Assembly: GCA_036873135.1 (NCBI GenBank) | Contig: JAPTYO010000011.1 | Coordinates: forward strand, 8,609,071-8,673,070 | Direction: 5' to 3' | DNA: 64,000 bases | From: Clarkia xantiana subsp. parviflora | Taxonomy: Eukaryota > Streptophyta > Magnoliopsida > Myrtales > Onagraceae | Shown: positions 43,901 to 56,447 of the stretch, one piece after another | Layout: each line of letters opens with the position of its first letter | Numbering within the stretch: the stretch's first letter is position 1 | Notes under the pieces: model-generated | The model's input: the letters and a program-made list of their open reading frames with translations, nothing else | Databases searched by the model: none | What the model was told of the DNA's origin: nothing | Made by a program: the position numbers and the translations under genes

Positions 43901-46900
43901 TGAAAAATTGTAGAAACTGCCCCCATACATCTTCCCTGGTCCATTCCTGCAGTCAAGTAAGGTGGAATGACCCATATGTAGGTTTCTGATGAGTAGTCTT
44001 TCTCAGTATACAGAGCCCAAGAATATATTTTGTTTTTCTTGTTAAATAAATGGTACATGTGTCGTACACATAGGTTATTGCTCCAAGATATGTGAACATC
44101 CTGAATCCTGATATGGCTCCTAATATGAGGAGTGACACTGTTTCCCAAAGTATCAATTTTTTATGATAAACAAAGCAATCACTGTAAATTTGCTAGCTTC
44201 AGTAATGAGTAGGGTGGACGCATTACCTGGTATGAGTTTTGACTTCAATGATGCTCACTATTTGCAGTTCTGTGGCGGTGAATCTTCTGAAGGAATATTC
44301 GTGGGTGTATTCCTTTCAATGTCATCAACAGCTGTGGTAATGCAGACGATGATGTTATTATAACCAAGTATTTTGTGTTGAACATTTTGAGGTGTTCATA
44401 TTCTGATAACAGATCGTATCTTTTTGAATGCAGGTGTTGAAATTTTTGATGGAGAATAACACTGCCAATGCCCTCCCTGGCCAAATCACCATTGGCAGCC
44501 TTATACTGCAGGTATTTCAGTCTGCGCTTTTTGTTTATTTCAGCGATAAGACAATTAAATATCACCTTATATTTGTGGAAATCTCTGTTTTTTGTATCTA
44601 AAAAGTTTGTGTTGCCAGGATTGTGCTGTTGGTTTGCTGTTTGCTTTGCTTCCAGTTTTGGGGGGGAGCTCTGGAGTTCTTCAAGGAGTTATTTCCATGA
44701 CTAAGCTGTCAGTCAATTTTCAGACTACACTATATATGTTTTGAATGTGCTTCCCAATCTGCACCATCCAGCTTAAGTCAACTGTTATTCCCATTAACAC
44801 TTAATCCTGACATTACTGATTTAACATGAATTTTTTTGCTTAATTAATAGGGTCAATAACCTGGGAGAGGTCTGAAGTTTGACCCTTGTGAATTTGAGAG
44901 GTCTGAAGTTTGAAATGGTGATAACAAAGGTCTGAAGTTTCGACTTGTAGATAATAGAGGTCTCCGTTAGTTTTTTCCGTTAAAACTGACGGAAGTTGGT
45001 CATGTGCATTGCATGTGACCAGAAATAAAAAAAAAATTCCAAAAATACCCTTCTTGCATATCACATGATTGAATGAAAAGACGAAAATGCCCTTAAGGCC
45101 ACCACCCAACTCCAGCCACCACCACGGCTCCGGCCGGCCACTACCCAACTCCGGCGACTACCACTCTCTCCGGCGACCACCACCCTCTCCGGCCGGCCAC
45201 CACCCTCTCCGACGACTGCCACCACGGCCCCAATTGGGCCCAAATCGGAGCCACCGGCCCCGATTGGGCCCAAATCGGAGCCACAAAGCTCCGATTTGGG
45301 GCCACAGAGCTCCGATTTGGAGCTCTATGGCCCCAGATCGGAGCCACAGAGCTCCAAATCGGAGCTCTGTGGCTCCGATCTGGGGCCACAGAGCTCCGAT
45401 TGGGAGCTCTGTGGCCCCATTTGGAGCTCTGTGCCCCAAATCGGAGCCACATAGCTCCGATTTGGGCCCAATCGGGGCCGGTGGCTCCGATTTGGGCCCA
45501 ATTGGGGCCGTGGTGGCGGTCGTCGGAGAGGGTGGTGGCCGGCCGGAGAGGGTGGTGGTCGCCGGAGAGAGTGGTGGTCGCCGGAGAGGGTGGTGGCCGG
45601 CCGGAGCCGTGGTGGTGGTCGGAGTTGGGTTAGGTTTAAATTATGGACAGGGGTATTTTTGTCATTTCATCTTTATATTAATTAAACTTTTTATTAATTC
45701 AAATATTACAAAAGGGTATTTTTGACATTTCACACGGTTCTGTTAAATTTGACAGAAAATTTGGACGGAAAACCTAAAAATCACAAAGTCCAAACTTCAG
45801 ACCTCAGTTATCACCATTTCAATCTTCAGACCTCTCAAATTAACAAGGGCCAAACTTCAGACCTCTCCCAGGTTATTGACCCTAATTAATAATTACAGCC
45901 ACTTAGTGCTTAGCTGCAAAATGAACCTTAGGCAGTTTCATCCATTAACTTTTAGATAGCATTACTTTTTCAGGGAGTGGAAGTGTCAAGCTTACACAGT
46001 TTCTATGAGTCTATTTGTGGGTTTCAGGAGCAGTTGATCTCATCATTTGTAGATTAACTTTGATACATGTGATTGGTTAGTGGGTACTATAGAAGCACAT
46101 TTCTTTGATTGTCAATACAGAAGATGTTCTTCGAGATTATTAGAGCAAAATATATGATTAGTGAGAAATGGATTTGTTATGCAACTACTCTACAAGTAAT
46201 ATCATGTTTAAATAATTCCTTTTCTGGCCATTAATGCTGTTTGGCATATGATTCTCGTTAATAAAATTGCCTTTTCTGCTTTATTTTTAATGATAATTAT
46301 TGTCAAATACACTTAACTTTTTACTTTTTTGGCCAGGTTGCTTACATTGGCTGCTTTTTTGTTGGCTTTGTCCCTTTTATCACGGACTTGCGTCCCCTGG
46401 TTCTTTAAACTGATAATGGGTCTATCATCACAGGTATAGTAATATTCATTCTGCACTTCTAGGAATGCATTTTTTCCATTTATTTATCTGAAGGACAGGG
46501 TTTGGACACCCATCTCTTTTTCTTTGCAGAGTAATGAACTTTATCAATTGGCATCAGTTGCATTCTGCCTTCTAATTGCTGCGGTCTGTTTTCTTTCTTT
46601 GCCTAATATCTCTGACATTCTGCTTCTTGGAGTGCCAATTATACATTGTCATGCCTCTGTTTGAGGATGGATGGTTGTGGTTTTGCTCTTACATCGCAAA
46701 TTAAATTTATACATGCTATATATTCAACTGGCGGTGCAATGCTTAACATCATTTAAGTCCTTGTCATTGCTACATTAGTTGATACAATTCGAGTATTACA
46801 ATGAAAAGGTGAGCGAACCTGCCCTTACAGCACAAAGTCTTAATGTTTGTTTGCTGAGCATACAATTGGTAGTTTTACATGGCTGTTTAGAAGACATCTC

Positions 46901-48517
46901 AACAATTGCCTTACTTGGATTAGCTCCATATTGGTAGTGGACTAGTTTATTCTTAAGGGTAAATGTCACTGAAATGACATTCATAAGTGAAAACAGTGCC
47001 ACTATTATCAAGAAAGGTTCTCAAACAAACAAGACATGTGCAAAATTCATGCTATTTATTTTCTGATAGTGCTCTTTTTGAATTCTTTTCTACATCTATA
47101 CATTTGCTTCTTCAACTCTAATTGACTACTAATCATGCCACTAAAACTGTAGTCATTGATGACCATTGTCCACATATTACCCATGTAAATCTTTATTATT
47201 GCAGTTGAGAAATTTCTCGTGACACGGTTGACTTTCTTGATTATTAATTTGTTTCAGTAAATTTAACTTGCTTTTCTTCTGTAATTCCAGTGTAGTGATA
47301 AGCTGGGCCTAAGTCTTGAGCTAGGCTCATTTGCTGCGGGCGTTATGATATCAACCACCGATGTTGCTCCACATACTATGAAACAGGTAATCTTTTTATC
47401 AGCAGAATTTCTGCTTGCTAGTCACACTGGCTTTTTAACTTGACAAAGCAATACAAATAAACTCATTCAAAGCTATTTCACTACAATTCTTTTCTGGGAA
47501 TATGTGAGCTTTTTCCTCCATGTTCAAAGTTGAAAACCACATGAACTATCAGGATTGGTAATGATATATATATATGCATAACAATGAGATTCTTATCAGC
47601 TACTCATTGGCTAGAAATTTCTCAATTGGAAACCTGTGGTCTCTCTCATGTGATTCTCATTCTCCATGCAGATAGAGCCGATCCGTAATCTATTCGCCGC
47701 TCTATTCCTAGCAAGCATTGGGATGTTGATCCATGTTAATTTCTTATGGAACCACATTGATATATTGCTGGCATCTGTACTATTGGTGGTTATAGTGAAG
47801 ACAGTTGTAATCACCACAGTGGTCAAAGGATTCGGCTACAGCAACAAGACATCAGTCCTCGTAAGAATCAAAACTCATTGTTTAAAAAACTTAGCACTCT
47901 TTTGATTCCATTAACGACTCTCATAAAACCTACTTTTTGCATGCATCAGGTCGGAATGTCATTGGCACAGATAGGGGAATTTGCTTTTGTTCTTCTTAGC
48001 CGCGCCTTTAATCTTCATATAGTCGAGGTAACATAGTCACTCTATTTTCATCACACACTTTGAAATTGAACTATTTTTTAGTTACAAGATGTTGAACTGA
48101 AATGTTCAGGAAAAACTCTACTTGTTGTTACTGGGGACGACAGCTCTTAGTCTGGTACGAATGATTCAACTAATCATATTCAAGTTATTATGCATAAATC
48201 ATATACTTCCACTGTATGCTAAATTAGTAATGCAAAATGATATGAAACAGGTTACGACTCCCCTCTTGTTCAAACTTATTCCGGCAGTGGTGCATGTAGG
48301 GGTGCTCTTGCGGTGGTTCTCACCTGAAATATCTATTGAGGTAATTATTTCTCCAGTCTTACCTGGGTAAGTAAGTAGCATGAATCAGTAACTCTGAAAT
48401 GCATTGTTGTTGATATCGATTGCGTAGATTGGATTCAAGGGAGAGAATCTTCTCCGGTCTGAGAGTGTGAAGCAGCAGCGGGTCACTCTAATGGTTCAAG
48501 AACCGCATGATTCTTAA
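40931..48517 (+). CDS. KEA: K+ efflux antiporter, KEA4/5/6 type (20 exons)
   Basis: Monovalent-cation/H+ antiporter of the CPA2 family; KEA4-6 act in Golgi, TGN and endosomes in K+ and pH balance. CDS exons: 40931-41144, 41463-41506, 41926-41990, 42101-42173, 42250-42311, 42387-42462, 42565-42639, 43284-43355, 43455-43538, 44268-44336, 44434-44511, 44619-44707, 46337-46433, 46530-46583, 47291-47386, 47672-47860, 47950-48027, 48110-48154, 48251-48340, 48428-48517. All introns are GT-AG, and the sum is 1740 nt, 579 residues, the family's usual length. The N-terminus MRQGLGYAVLLLLLLLAVL is a signal peptide. DNVFIISNFNSKFPVLQLD precedes the membrane domain. VETVAQFGVIFLLFGLGLEF, SMSSTAVVLKFLM, the Q304-D305 pair in LILQDCAVG, ELGSFAAGVMIST and GMSLAQIGEFAFVLL are family signatures. 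No KTN domain is present, as in KEA4-6. No defect seen; intron 12 carries a MULE. Confidence 0.95.
44841..45891. mobile_element. Fold-back MULE in KEA intron 12 (MULE 2)
   Basis: Termini GGGTCAATAACC and GGTTATTGACCC (44850, 45882) are flanked by a perfect 9-bp duplication TAATTAATA (44841-44849, 45883-45891), the Mutator hallmark. Almost the whole 1033 bp is one inverted repeat: arms of about 500 bp meet near 45358. The GC-rich middle is built of short palindromes (CTCCGATTTGGGGCCACAGA-type units). Both strands yield long proline- or glycine-rich frames because of this composition; none is a gene. It lies wholly between KEA exons 12 and 13. Confidence 0.93.
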
Positions 48518-49229
48518 AGAAACCACAAGATTTTGTATGTTTATTGGAGTGAGATAGCAGTTTGAGATAATTGTATGTAATTTTGCTGCTCACCAAAGAA
48601 AATGGAGATAGATTTGAAGTGACTATCAAGATTGGGGTTTAACTGCTTGGAGGCTAACCAGTGAAGATCTTCTTTCTTTTCAGACTTTGTACTGTAATTC
48701 ATATTGTTTTTCCTTGTAAAAATATGGTGATTTTCATATAGACTAGGTATGTAAATAGTGTTGTCCACATTTTTCAACAAGGCCCTTTTTATTTTTCGCA
48801 TTTTTCCCTTTCTGGCTAGTATCATCTCGGTCTGTTAATTTATTCGGCTATGTCTTTGAAGTTACCATATGGTGCTGAAAGCCTTAAAAACTGAATTTCT
48901 TGGTTTGATATCCTTATCTGAGTTTGGTATTTATACCAAATTGACCAGAATGTCATTGCCCTTTTGGATACACTCGGTGCAATAGGTTTTTAGCTAAAAC
49001 CACAAAACGGTTTACAATTGTAATATATTTATTGATGATTAGTTTGGGGTAAACACAAGGTGATCTAAACATTAGTTATGTTGCTGAAAATTTTATAATA
49101 GGGAAAAGTAAAATTCAGTCGAATGGCAGTTCTTTGTTCTACCAGATGACCTAAAAATTTACGTTTTGTGATAGTAGCATGAAATATCAGATTGAATCGT
49201 ATGTTAAACGATTTACTTTTGAACATCTT
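48518..49229 (+). other. KEA 3' UTR and spacer to tRNA
   Basis: T-rich and without coding sequence. Possible poly(A) signals are only weak AT-rich motifs ('ttgtaattcatattg', 48691-48705). No other feature seen. Confidence 0.5.
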
Positions 49230-49303
49230 GCTCTCGTAGCTCAGTTGGTTAGAGCACCCGTTTAGTAAGCGGGAGGTCTTGAGTTCAACTCTCAACGAGA
49301 GCA
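49230..49303 (+). tRNA. tRNA-Thr (anticodon AGU)
   Basis: A 74-nt cloverleaf: acceptor stem GCTCTCG/CGAGAGC (49230-49236, 49296-49302), discriminator A, D-arm GCTC...GAGC, anticodon stem CCCGT/GCGGG with loop TTAGTAA (anticodon AGT at 49264-49266), T-stem TTGAG/CTCAA with loop TTCAACT. No intron and no encoded CCA. The internal A box (TAGCTCAGTTGG) and B-box region are present. A T5 run at 49315-49319 is a Pol III terminator. It reads threonine ACU (ACC by inosine). All stems pair (one G-U), so it is probably functional. Confidence 0.96.
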
Positions 49304-49314
49304 ATTAATTTGTC

Positions 49315-49319
49315 TTTTT
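49315..49319 (+). terminator. Pol III terminator of tRNA-Thr
   Basis: Run of five T on the plus strand, 12 nt after the mature tRNA end. Confidence 0.7.
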
Positions 49320-50689
49320 GAAATTTGCTTGAGCATACCGCAGAATAGGACTAGTTTTATAACATTCTTCTTTGCATAAGGGGATGATAATTCCGAGGAT
49401 GCCATTATTTTTTGTTGGGTTAAAGCTTACTTATTTTTTATCTGCTAAAGTTAGTTTAGGGTTAAAACTTATATTTATACTTTAAAATGTCGATATATTA
49501 CTTTGACTAATATAAGTTGACTAAACAATGACGTATCGAATGTAAAAGTGGAGTGATATTTATTTTTAGTGTGATAACTGATAATATTTGTTCTTGATGT
49601 TTTTTAGGTTCATCATCAAGTTTATAAAATTTATCAATAATTTTTTTTTACAAAATCGACCCCAGGCCATGAATAATAATCTGGTTACAGTCAGAATTAT
49701 TTTTGCAGATAATAAACTTAATAAATATTACGGTTAAAGATATATAAATATATTTAAGATATTTTTTTTTTATTATTCACGTATCACTTTTTCTTATCTA
49801 ACATTGTCATGTAAGCATTTAATTAATGGATAACTTAATAGAAAGTAACTGATTTAGCAACATTAAAATCTAATCCAATAAATAAAAACATAAAAAATAT
49901 GTATTATTTTTTTGTTTTCACATAATAGTAGTGGATACGAAAACGTAATGCGCCAACTGAAAAGAGTCGCCCATCGATCGCCTAGCCTAGCTTACGACTC
50001 GAAGTAGTTGGATTGGATGCTTACTCGATTTATTGGAGGGTAGTCAAGGAATCTAGCAAAGTTAATTGATGTCATCTCTTATGTCACATACACTATATAT
50101 ACATACACACACAATATTGTAAAGAATTCTGCTATATAACATATAAAATATCAAATATTGGACCGACGTAGAGTTTTCCCTTTTAAAATTATATATATAT
50201 GTATTTATTAAAAAAATTGTATGTTTATACAATTTTGGTTATACATTTGATTTGTCAAACATTATATATATCACTGGCCCCATCAATCCAAGTCCAAAGC
50301 TAGCAATCATTAATTGTTGCATAATATATATATAAACTCTAAAACTAAACTTTTTTGCCGCAATCCTGATAATAGTAGATAGCGTGTGTGCATGTTAGTT
50401 CTAAGCTGGCGTATACATCATCACAATCCACAGCATTATAAAATTGCCACAAATCTATTACATAAATAAAAATAAATAAAAATCTGTAAATTCAAAATTG
50501 TCCTCACATAAAAATGTCCTCACATATTCAACGGACACTAGACATCCTTTCATTCCAATTATCCATCCAACCGTTCATTTTTAACTTTCTTTGGCGCCTT
50601 TAGTATCCTGCATTGTATAACGTCTCCAAACCGAATCATCAACAGTCACCAGTCACCACTCTTGGGTTTCCTCTCCCAAACGCTATGTA
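49320..50689. other. Intergenic, no gene seen
   Basis: AT-rich sequence with short (TA)n runs (50091-50110, 50192-50205, 50325-50335). No frame over 60 codons, no repeats I can classify. Confidence 0.5.
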
Positions 50690-51700
50690 ATATATTATCT
50701 ACGAACATTTACCCGCTCTACCAGAAAGCTACAAAGAAGAAGAAGAAAACCGTACCAACAAATTGCCTCTTATTACTCCTCTCTATGTGTTGCTTCATCT
50801 GCATCTCCAATAGAAGCAAACTCTTCTAGATAACCGAGTACGCTTGTTGTAGATAACTCTTTATACACTGGTAATTTCCATCCTCTTTCATTTTACTCAT
50901 TGTTTAGTCGCTAATATATATATATATGCTGAATATTTATTTGCTTATTTCCTCTTTTTATGCTTTCTTCGTAATTAGGTCCTTTTGGGATTAAAAAAAG
51001 AAAAAGAGGTATATTGGATATTCTTGAAATGTTAAATATTATTTAAATTTGATGTTGAAGACTCCACTTGAAAATAAATGGATGAAGTGCAATATTATTT
51101 CATGAAGATACTAATATAGAGCAAAAAATTGGTGGGTACTGTACCAGTTAGTTTATGGTTTTATTGGTTATGATCTAACTGATTGGATGTATATGCTTGT
51201 AATTACACAAAATGATACTATATGTAGTATTTGAGGATTTTTTAGTTTAATTCTTTCACTTTGAAAATATTTATCGTATTCTTATTGTGTGTGTATATGA
51301 TGTGAAAATAGAATATCAAACCCTCCCAGGATGTAGCGTGTCATGTTGAAAGGGACCTGCTCTGGCAACACTTTAGAAGTCTGCTTGTAGGGCTTGTGTT
51401 ACAGAAGCTTATAACATGATCGATTGCAATCCTTCTATTTTTCAAGTTTAAACTGAACATAGATCTAGAGAAGTTGTCACACCTCATACATGAACATGTT
51501 GTAAAATTAGGGTATCTGGAATTATAGAACCAGAAACTGAAGGCTGAACTTGAAAAGAATTTATGACAAAAGCTCCTAATCTGAAAAATCAACAACCAAC
51601 AATTAGAACACTTAAAGAGCGCAACAAACAGTTAGAGTTACATGTTAGCAACACTTGACACTCAAGTGAAACTCTATTGCTTGCCAGGTCCTGCATGAAT
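50690..51700 (+). other. 5'-UTR-like exon and decayed exon-like stretch, unidentified
   Basis: 50690-50870 looks like a plant 5' UTR (GAAGAAGAAGAA, C/T-rich, no ATG frame of length), followed by a donor-like 'ctg|gtaattt' at 50870. 51335-51690 has the codon-like composition of a coding exon, with stops (for instance 'NIDLEKLSHLIHEHV' and 'LKAELEKN', coiled-coil-like). I cannot name a parent gene. The Helitron end at 52180 downstream makes a captured fragment possible. Confidence 0.3.
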
Positions 51701-52145
51701 AATGTTTAATTTACATTATAGGTTAATCTACACCTTCGAACCTTCTAAGGCTTTAGATAGACATAATTTCTAAGTCTTGAAAGTGAGAAGGTAATATTTA
51801 AAGAGTATTCATTCTACTATGTAATCAATACTCAAGAGAGAGTACAAATTGTAGTCATTTATGTTAACATTGTATGCTTAATGCATTCTGGAATAAATTC
51901 AACTTATTTAGTTAGCAACAAGAGCACAATGCTCAAATAAAAAAGGAGAAATAAAAGACGGTTATGAATGAATGAAGCCATCAACTGAACAAAACATTTT
52001 ATGTTGAAGGTGTGTTTAAGTTTAATTGAAGCTTACAAATACTATCTATTTTCTTAAGAAATCAATTATATCCATTGAGTGCATTTGTTATACTTTTTCT
52101 TCAAATTAAATGAATATATACTATGAATATAAACTATATATTATG

Positions 52146-52180
52146 TCACACGCGTGCAACGTACGCGCAAGAAAATCTAG
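52146..52180 (+). mobile_element. Helitron 3' terminus
   Basis: 'cacgcgtgcaacgtacgcgc' forms an imperfect hairpin (GCGTGC/GTACGC around CAA), followed by AAGAAAAT and CTAG next to T. This is the same terminal plan as 38613-38641, with a weaker stem. The 5' end was not found; it may include 50690-52145. Confidence 0.6.
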
Positions 52181-53922
52181 TTTGTATAAATAAATATAAA
52201 ATATAATATATATGTGGACATAGAAGTTAAGTGACTCAATGACAACTCAGTTCAATACGATCAAACGTATATGGAGCATTTTGAAAACTTCATATAGTGC
52301 ATAACTATATTGGTAAGTCAATCGTTATGCGGATTAAGTTAGCAAATATTACTTTAAGTTTACCTTACTTTTATATCTATATATGTTCCTTACTTAAAAC
52401 ATATCATCTTATTTTTTTTTAAAAAAATGTAAATTGTAAAGTCATCATGATCCTGACTTTGTTCAATGCCTTGTACCATTAAATATAAATATTATTTTTT
52501 GCCAAACTTGTAGCATGAGTTAAATAAAAGGGTTTATTAGTGATGATATAGATATAGTTTGTTTCGTTAGATAGATAGAGAGTCCAGTTGAGTTGACGAA
52601 TAAGGCAATTGATGACACAAGTGGGAAGCGTGTGGTGTTTGTTAAGGGTCCGTTCCGTCAATCTCCTTTGTCGCATGATCCATGTGTTTCAGTTAAATGC
52701 TTCATTTTCACTTTTGGACGACCTCCACACGTACGGTCCATTAATATTCATGGTGCTTACACAATTTTTTTTTTTTATAAACTTAGTTTAGTCTAAATGA
52801 AGATTATGTTTATATGCACTGTCTTTTTAATAGAGTCAGAAGAAACAAAAAAACTTTACTTTTTACATTATAATAATTATATCGTTATCTCTCTAATCAA
52901 TAAGGCACACTTTACATTAGTGGTGAAGGTGTTACTCTCTTTTTAATACTTGTATACTTATATTATTCCCGACAAGTTGAGTATTCTATTTCTTGTAGTG
53001 GTATTAGAGAGAGCATAAATAGTAATGTTGGTAAAATTTGAAGAATGCTGAAGGTGATCTGAGTTGCAACTCATTCAAATAGGGAGTTAAGTGTATACTA
53101 TTATTTATTTTAAAAAAAATGTTGATATTTTGTCGACAATTTATATCTAAAATTAAAATGTCATAACTCATGAAGTAATTTTTTTATTAAAATAATATTC
53201 GCTCATATTGGATCAATTGATTATACCTTTTACTTATATGTAAGATGCTGATATAAATATTTTTTCATTTTTATGACTTTAACATATTTAAATCTAAAAC
53301 CACCTCAAATTAGTGGATGAAGTATTAAACTTCTACCTAATAATACACAGTTAACCATTAAGTGAGTTTGGAACCTAAACCACCATGCCGACTCTTCAGT
53401 GCTCTCTATTGTTTACCATGGCTCTACGAGTTCGTGTAACGTCAACCAGTGAAAGGTGGTCAATATTTTTTTATTTCACAATTGTATGAAAAGCAGCTCT
53501 GTTCTCTTTTATGTTTGGTCGACGTATAAAAAGAAGATTATTTATTGCATTATTTTTAGACAAAAAAGGAAAGTATTTAACAACTAAACCTTCTTGATTC
53601 ATGTGCATAAATAATGCAGTACAACTGTATATGGCAACAACAGTGCCTAAAAAGTCGCACAACTTTGCTAATTATAGAAATGTGTGTCGAAGAACCTTAA
53701 TAACTACGTTGGTTAATAATAGGTTATGATCATAATTAAAATAGTTGAACAACTCTTAATTATGAGGAAGAATTCTATTTTTATATAAGGTTTGTTGAGT
53801 AGTCTAATTTAGGGGTCAAGCTCAAGCTAATTGTAACTTAGTTGGAAGGATAAAATTTAAATTCAATTCCAAATTTTCGAGTTGTGTTCCAACTTTTTAA
53901 TGCTCAATTTGAGTCTGAACGA

Positions 53923-53956
<34 letters not shown>

Positions 53957-54374
53957 CAAGCCATATGAGTTTGAATTAAGTCGAGTCGAACGCGATTTGT
54001 AATTATGAGAAATGTTAATTTATTATAATCTATAATGAGTTCGCAAGCTATGTCGTGTTGAACTCAATTATGCCGTGGGAGCCGAATTCGAATTTTAAAA
54101 GTTTGAACTCAACTAAATTCATAGTCGGTAGTTTTTATTCGAGTTGAGTTTGACAGATACGACTCGGTTGAACCTCGAATTTAGTTATTGAGTTGTCTAG
54201 TTAATAAATCGTCATCGTCTATAGTTACTAGATGTTTTGATGAGAAAAACCTTAGTCCTAATGGCACTTTTTTTGGGCAAGTGGTATGTGTATCCATATA
54301 TTTATGGCCGGCATTTTACTTCTTAAGAGTTGATTCGGTGCGAGTAGGAATTAATCTATGTATGTAGCAAAAAA
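52181..54374. other. Intergenic, no gene seen
   Basis: AT-rich. Holds a (TTA)n microsatellite at 53927-53955. Frames such as 52593-52796 show no domain. Nothing else supported. Confidence 0.5.
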
Positions 54375-55420
54375 TGTGTTGAAGAGTCACCGTGAGTTTT
54401 GTGGTGTGTGGTGTATCCACACCGATAGACATAATAGAGTAAAGCAACTATACAAGCAAGTGAACTACCACCTCCTATCACCAATTGGTTTTAGGATGGA
54501 ATCCCCACTTGTAAAAATGGTTGCTCTCTCTTTGGCCCGTTGGGTTTGACTCGGCCAATGTGAAATTTAAGATGGTATCAGAGTCAGAGCCCAGTTCCGA
54601 TTATTAGCGGTGTTGGGTTTGTGTCACCTTGTTGGCTCCACGTACCATATTTGAGTCTGAATTAGGCATGGGCGTAGGGGTAGCAAGGGTCACGGGTATC
54701 CGCCGACCTGCGGGTACTCCCCCCCCCGATTTCAACTCGTTGACCCGTGACCCGCGACCCATGTGATGGGTCCAGGTTTAGGGTCACAGGGCCCGCGGAA
54801 CCGCCCCGTGCGAACATTATATATATATATATATTATATAAAAATTATAGGTAATATAACACATAATCAAAATAACAATGATTCTAATGAGTTTGGTGAT
54901 TTATATTTGGATTTGGAGTTAAATTTGTAATTTCTTATTCGAATTTGGATATGGTGAACATAGAATTTAGGATCTAAGGTTTAAAATGATAAATTATGTC
55001 CCATGTGGGGCGACCCGTGGGTCGACACGCCCCTCCCTGCCCCGAAAATGTATAGGACGTGTACGGGTCGACCATGTCGACCCGCGAGGCGAGTCTGGGG
55101 CTGGCGATACCCGCCCTGCCCCGTTGACACTCCTACATGGGCGTGAGAGTAGAGTTTGTTAAAATTAGTCCAAACCCGTTCGGATATGAAAACCGGTGCC
55201 TTAGTTAAAAAAGTCATCATGGTGCTGGGTAGTTCTGAAGAGTCACTATTAGTGTTGTGGTGTGTGTATTCCACACCAATAGACATAATAAAGTATATAA
55301 TCTATATGAGTAAGTGAGTTACCTCCTCGTATTACCAGATTTTAGAATGAAACCCCACTTGTAAAAACGGTTAGCTCTCTCTTTTAACTCGGCTCAATGT
55401 GCATGCCTAAGAGTACTACC
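54375..55420. repeat. Diverged repeat pair around a hAT element
   Basis: The stretch 54382-54545 ('gaagagtcaccgtgag...gtatccacaccgatagacataat...cccacttgtaaaaatggttgctctctc') reappears diverged at 55236-55385 ('gaagagtcactattag...attccacaccaatagacataat...cccacttgtaaaaacggttagctctc'). The pair flanks the hAT element, so an old tandem duplication of a dispersed repeat hosts the insertion. No coding sequence. Confidence 0.7.
54667..55143. mobile_element. Non-autonomous hAT element, 461 bp
   Basis: A perfect 8-bp duplication CATGGGCG (54667-54674, 55136-55143) flanks termini TAGGGGTAGCAAGGG and the complement of CCCCGTTGACACTCCTA, imperfect inverted repeats of hAT type. The ends are rich in 'gacccgcgggtc'-like GC palindromes and the centre is AT-rich. 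No transposase frame is present. Confidence 0.88.
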
Positions 55421-56230
55421 CTCTTAATGATGGACTCTTTTAGGACCACCTATATTATTATTGTATTATTATTTATTACTATTGTATTGTACTCTTTGTA
55501 GTTGGCGATTAGTTAATTATGGTCTGACTTTCTCATTTTCTATGCACTTGCTCTTTTGAGTAACCGACAAAATCCAACCATATCCCTGACAAGTGACAAG
55601 TTGTTATATATTATATTACATTATTTTTATATATATTTTATAAATGTTGCCTCTTGGGGGGCATATATATATATGTCCAATCTTAAGAACTATAATTTGG
55701 CATATAATGACATACGTCAAGATTCGCACTTATGCAATTTTTCCTCTGAAAACGAGATAATAACTGCTTAATCAGGGGTTGATAACGTCTCAGTTAGTTA
55801 TATAGTGCAATGATTCTAACATTTCGTCAATTATTAATCATAAGTCTCAAATTTGAAGTTTTAAACTTTAGAAATAGAAAATATTTATAACACTTCAATT
55901 ATTCATTATTATAATTAAATTGACTTAAACTTCTCGAGACTTCTTAAGAGGTTGATGACTTGGTGAAAAAGAAGAAGCTAATTAAACTAACTTTAATTAG
56001 CTAGGAATTACTACTCTTCTTCAAATAAATTATTTAAAAAAATTAATTAGCTAGGGTTACTCTTCTTCAAATAAATAATTATTATCCTGATTCCCGACTT
56101 AAATTATGCGGTATAAGAAGTAAATTCTTAATGATGACGTGGTATAGGCTATACATTTCCTATTCACTCTATATTATGTTATATTATAATATAGAGACTT
56201 AAAGAAATAATTTGAATAATAATTGATTTA
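55421..56230. other. Intergenic upstream of PYL
   Basis: AT-rich, no gene. A direct duplication of about 35 bp ('attaattagctagg...actcttcttcaaataaat') occurs at about 55992-56031 and 56041-56075. Confidence 0.5.
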
Positions 56231-56447
56231 TACATACAGATATATATATATACTAATGGTATCCATATCTATCCCCACCAAATCCATGGCCTCATGTGGT
56301 TGATGGTTACATGCTACCTCCTTTTCACATGAAGAGAGCATAAAGTCATAACTTTCTCTTCTTCTTAATCTTCTTCTTCTTCATTGTCATCACCATCAAG
56401 CTAGCTATTCCAGTGAGAGTTGCAGACATTAAGTAAGATTTGCTCCA
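56231..56447 (+). promoter_or_regulatory. PYL core promoter and 5' UTR
   Basis: A TATA-rich stretch (tatatatatata, 56240-56251) lies about 200 nt before the start codon. The leader is C/T-rich ('tctcttcttcttaatcttc', 56353-56371). I saw no convincing ABRE (ACGTG) in this short stretch. Confidence 0.4.

Noticed and set aside
45069..45725. 218-codon frame in the KEA intron
   Set aside because: Created by the palindromic GC core of the fold-back MULE; equally long frames exist on the other strand.
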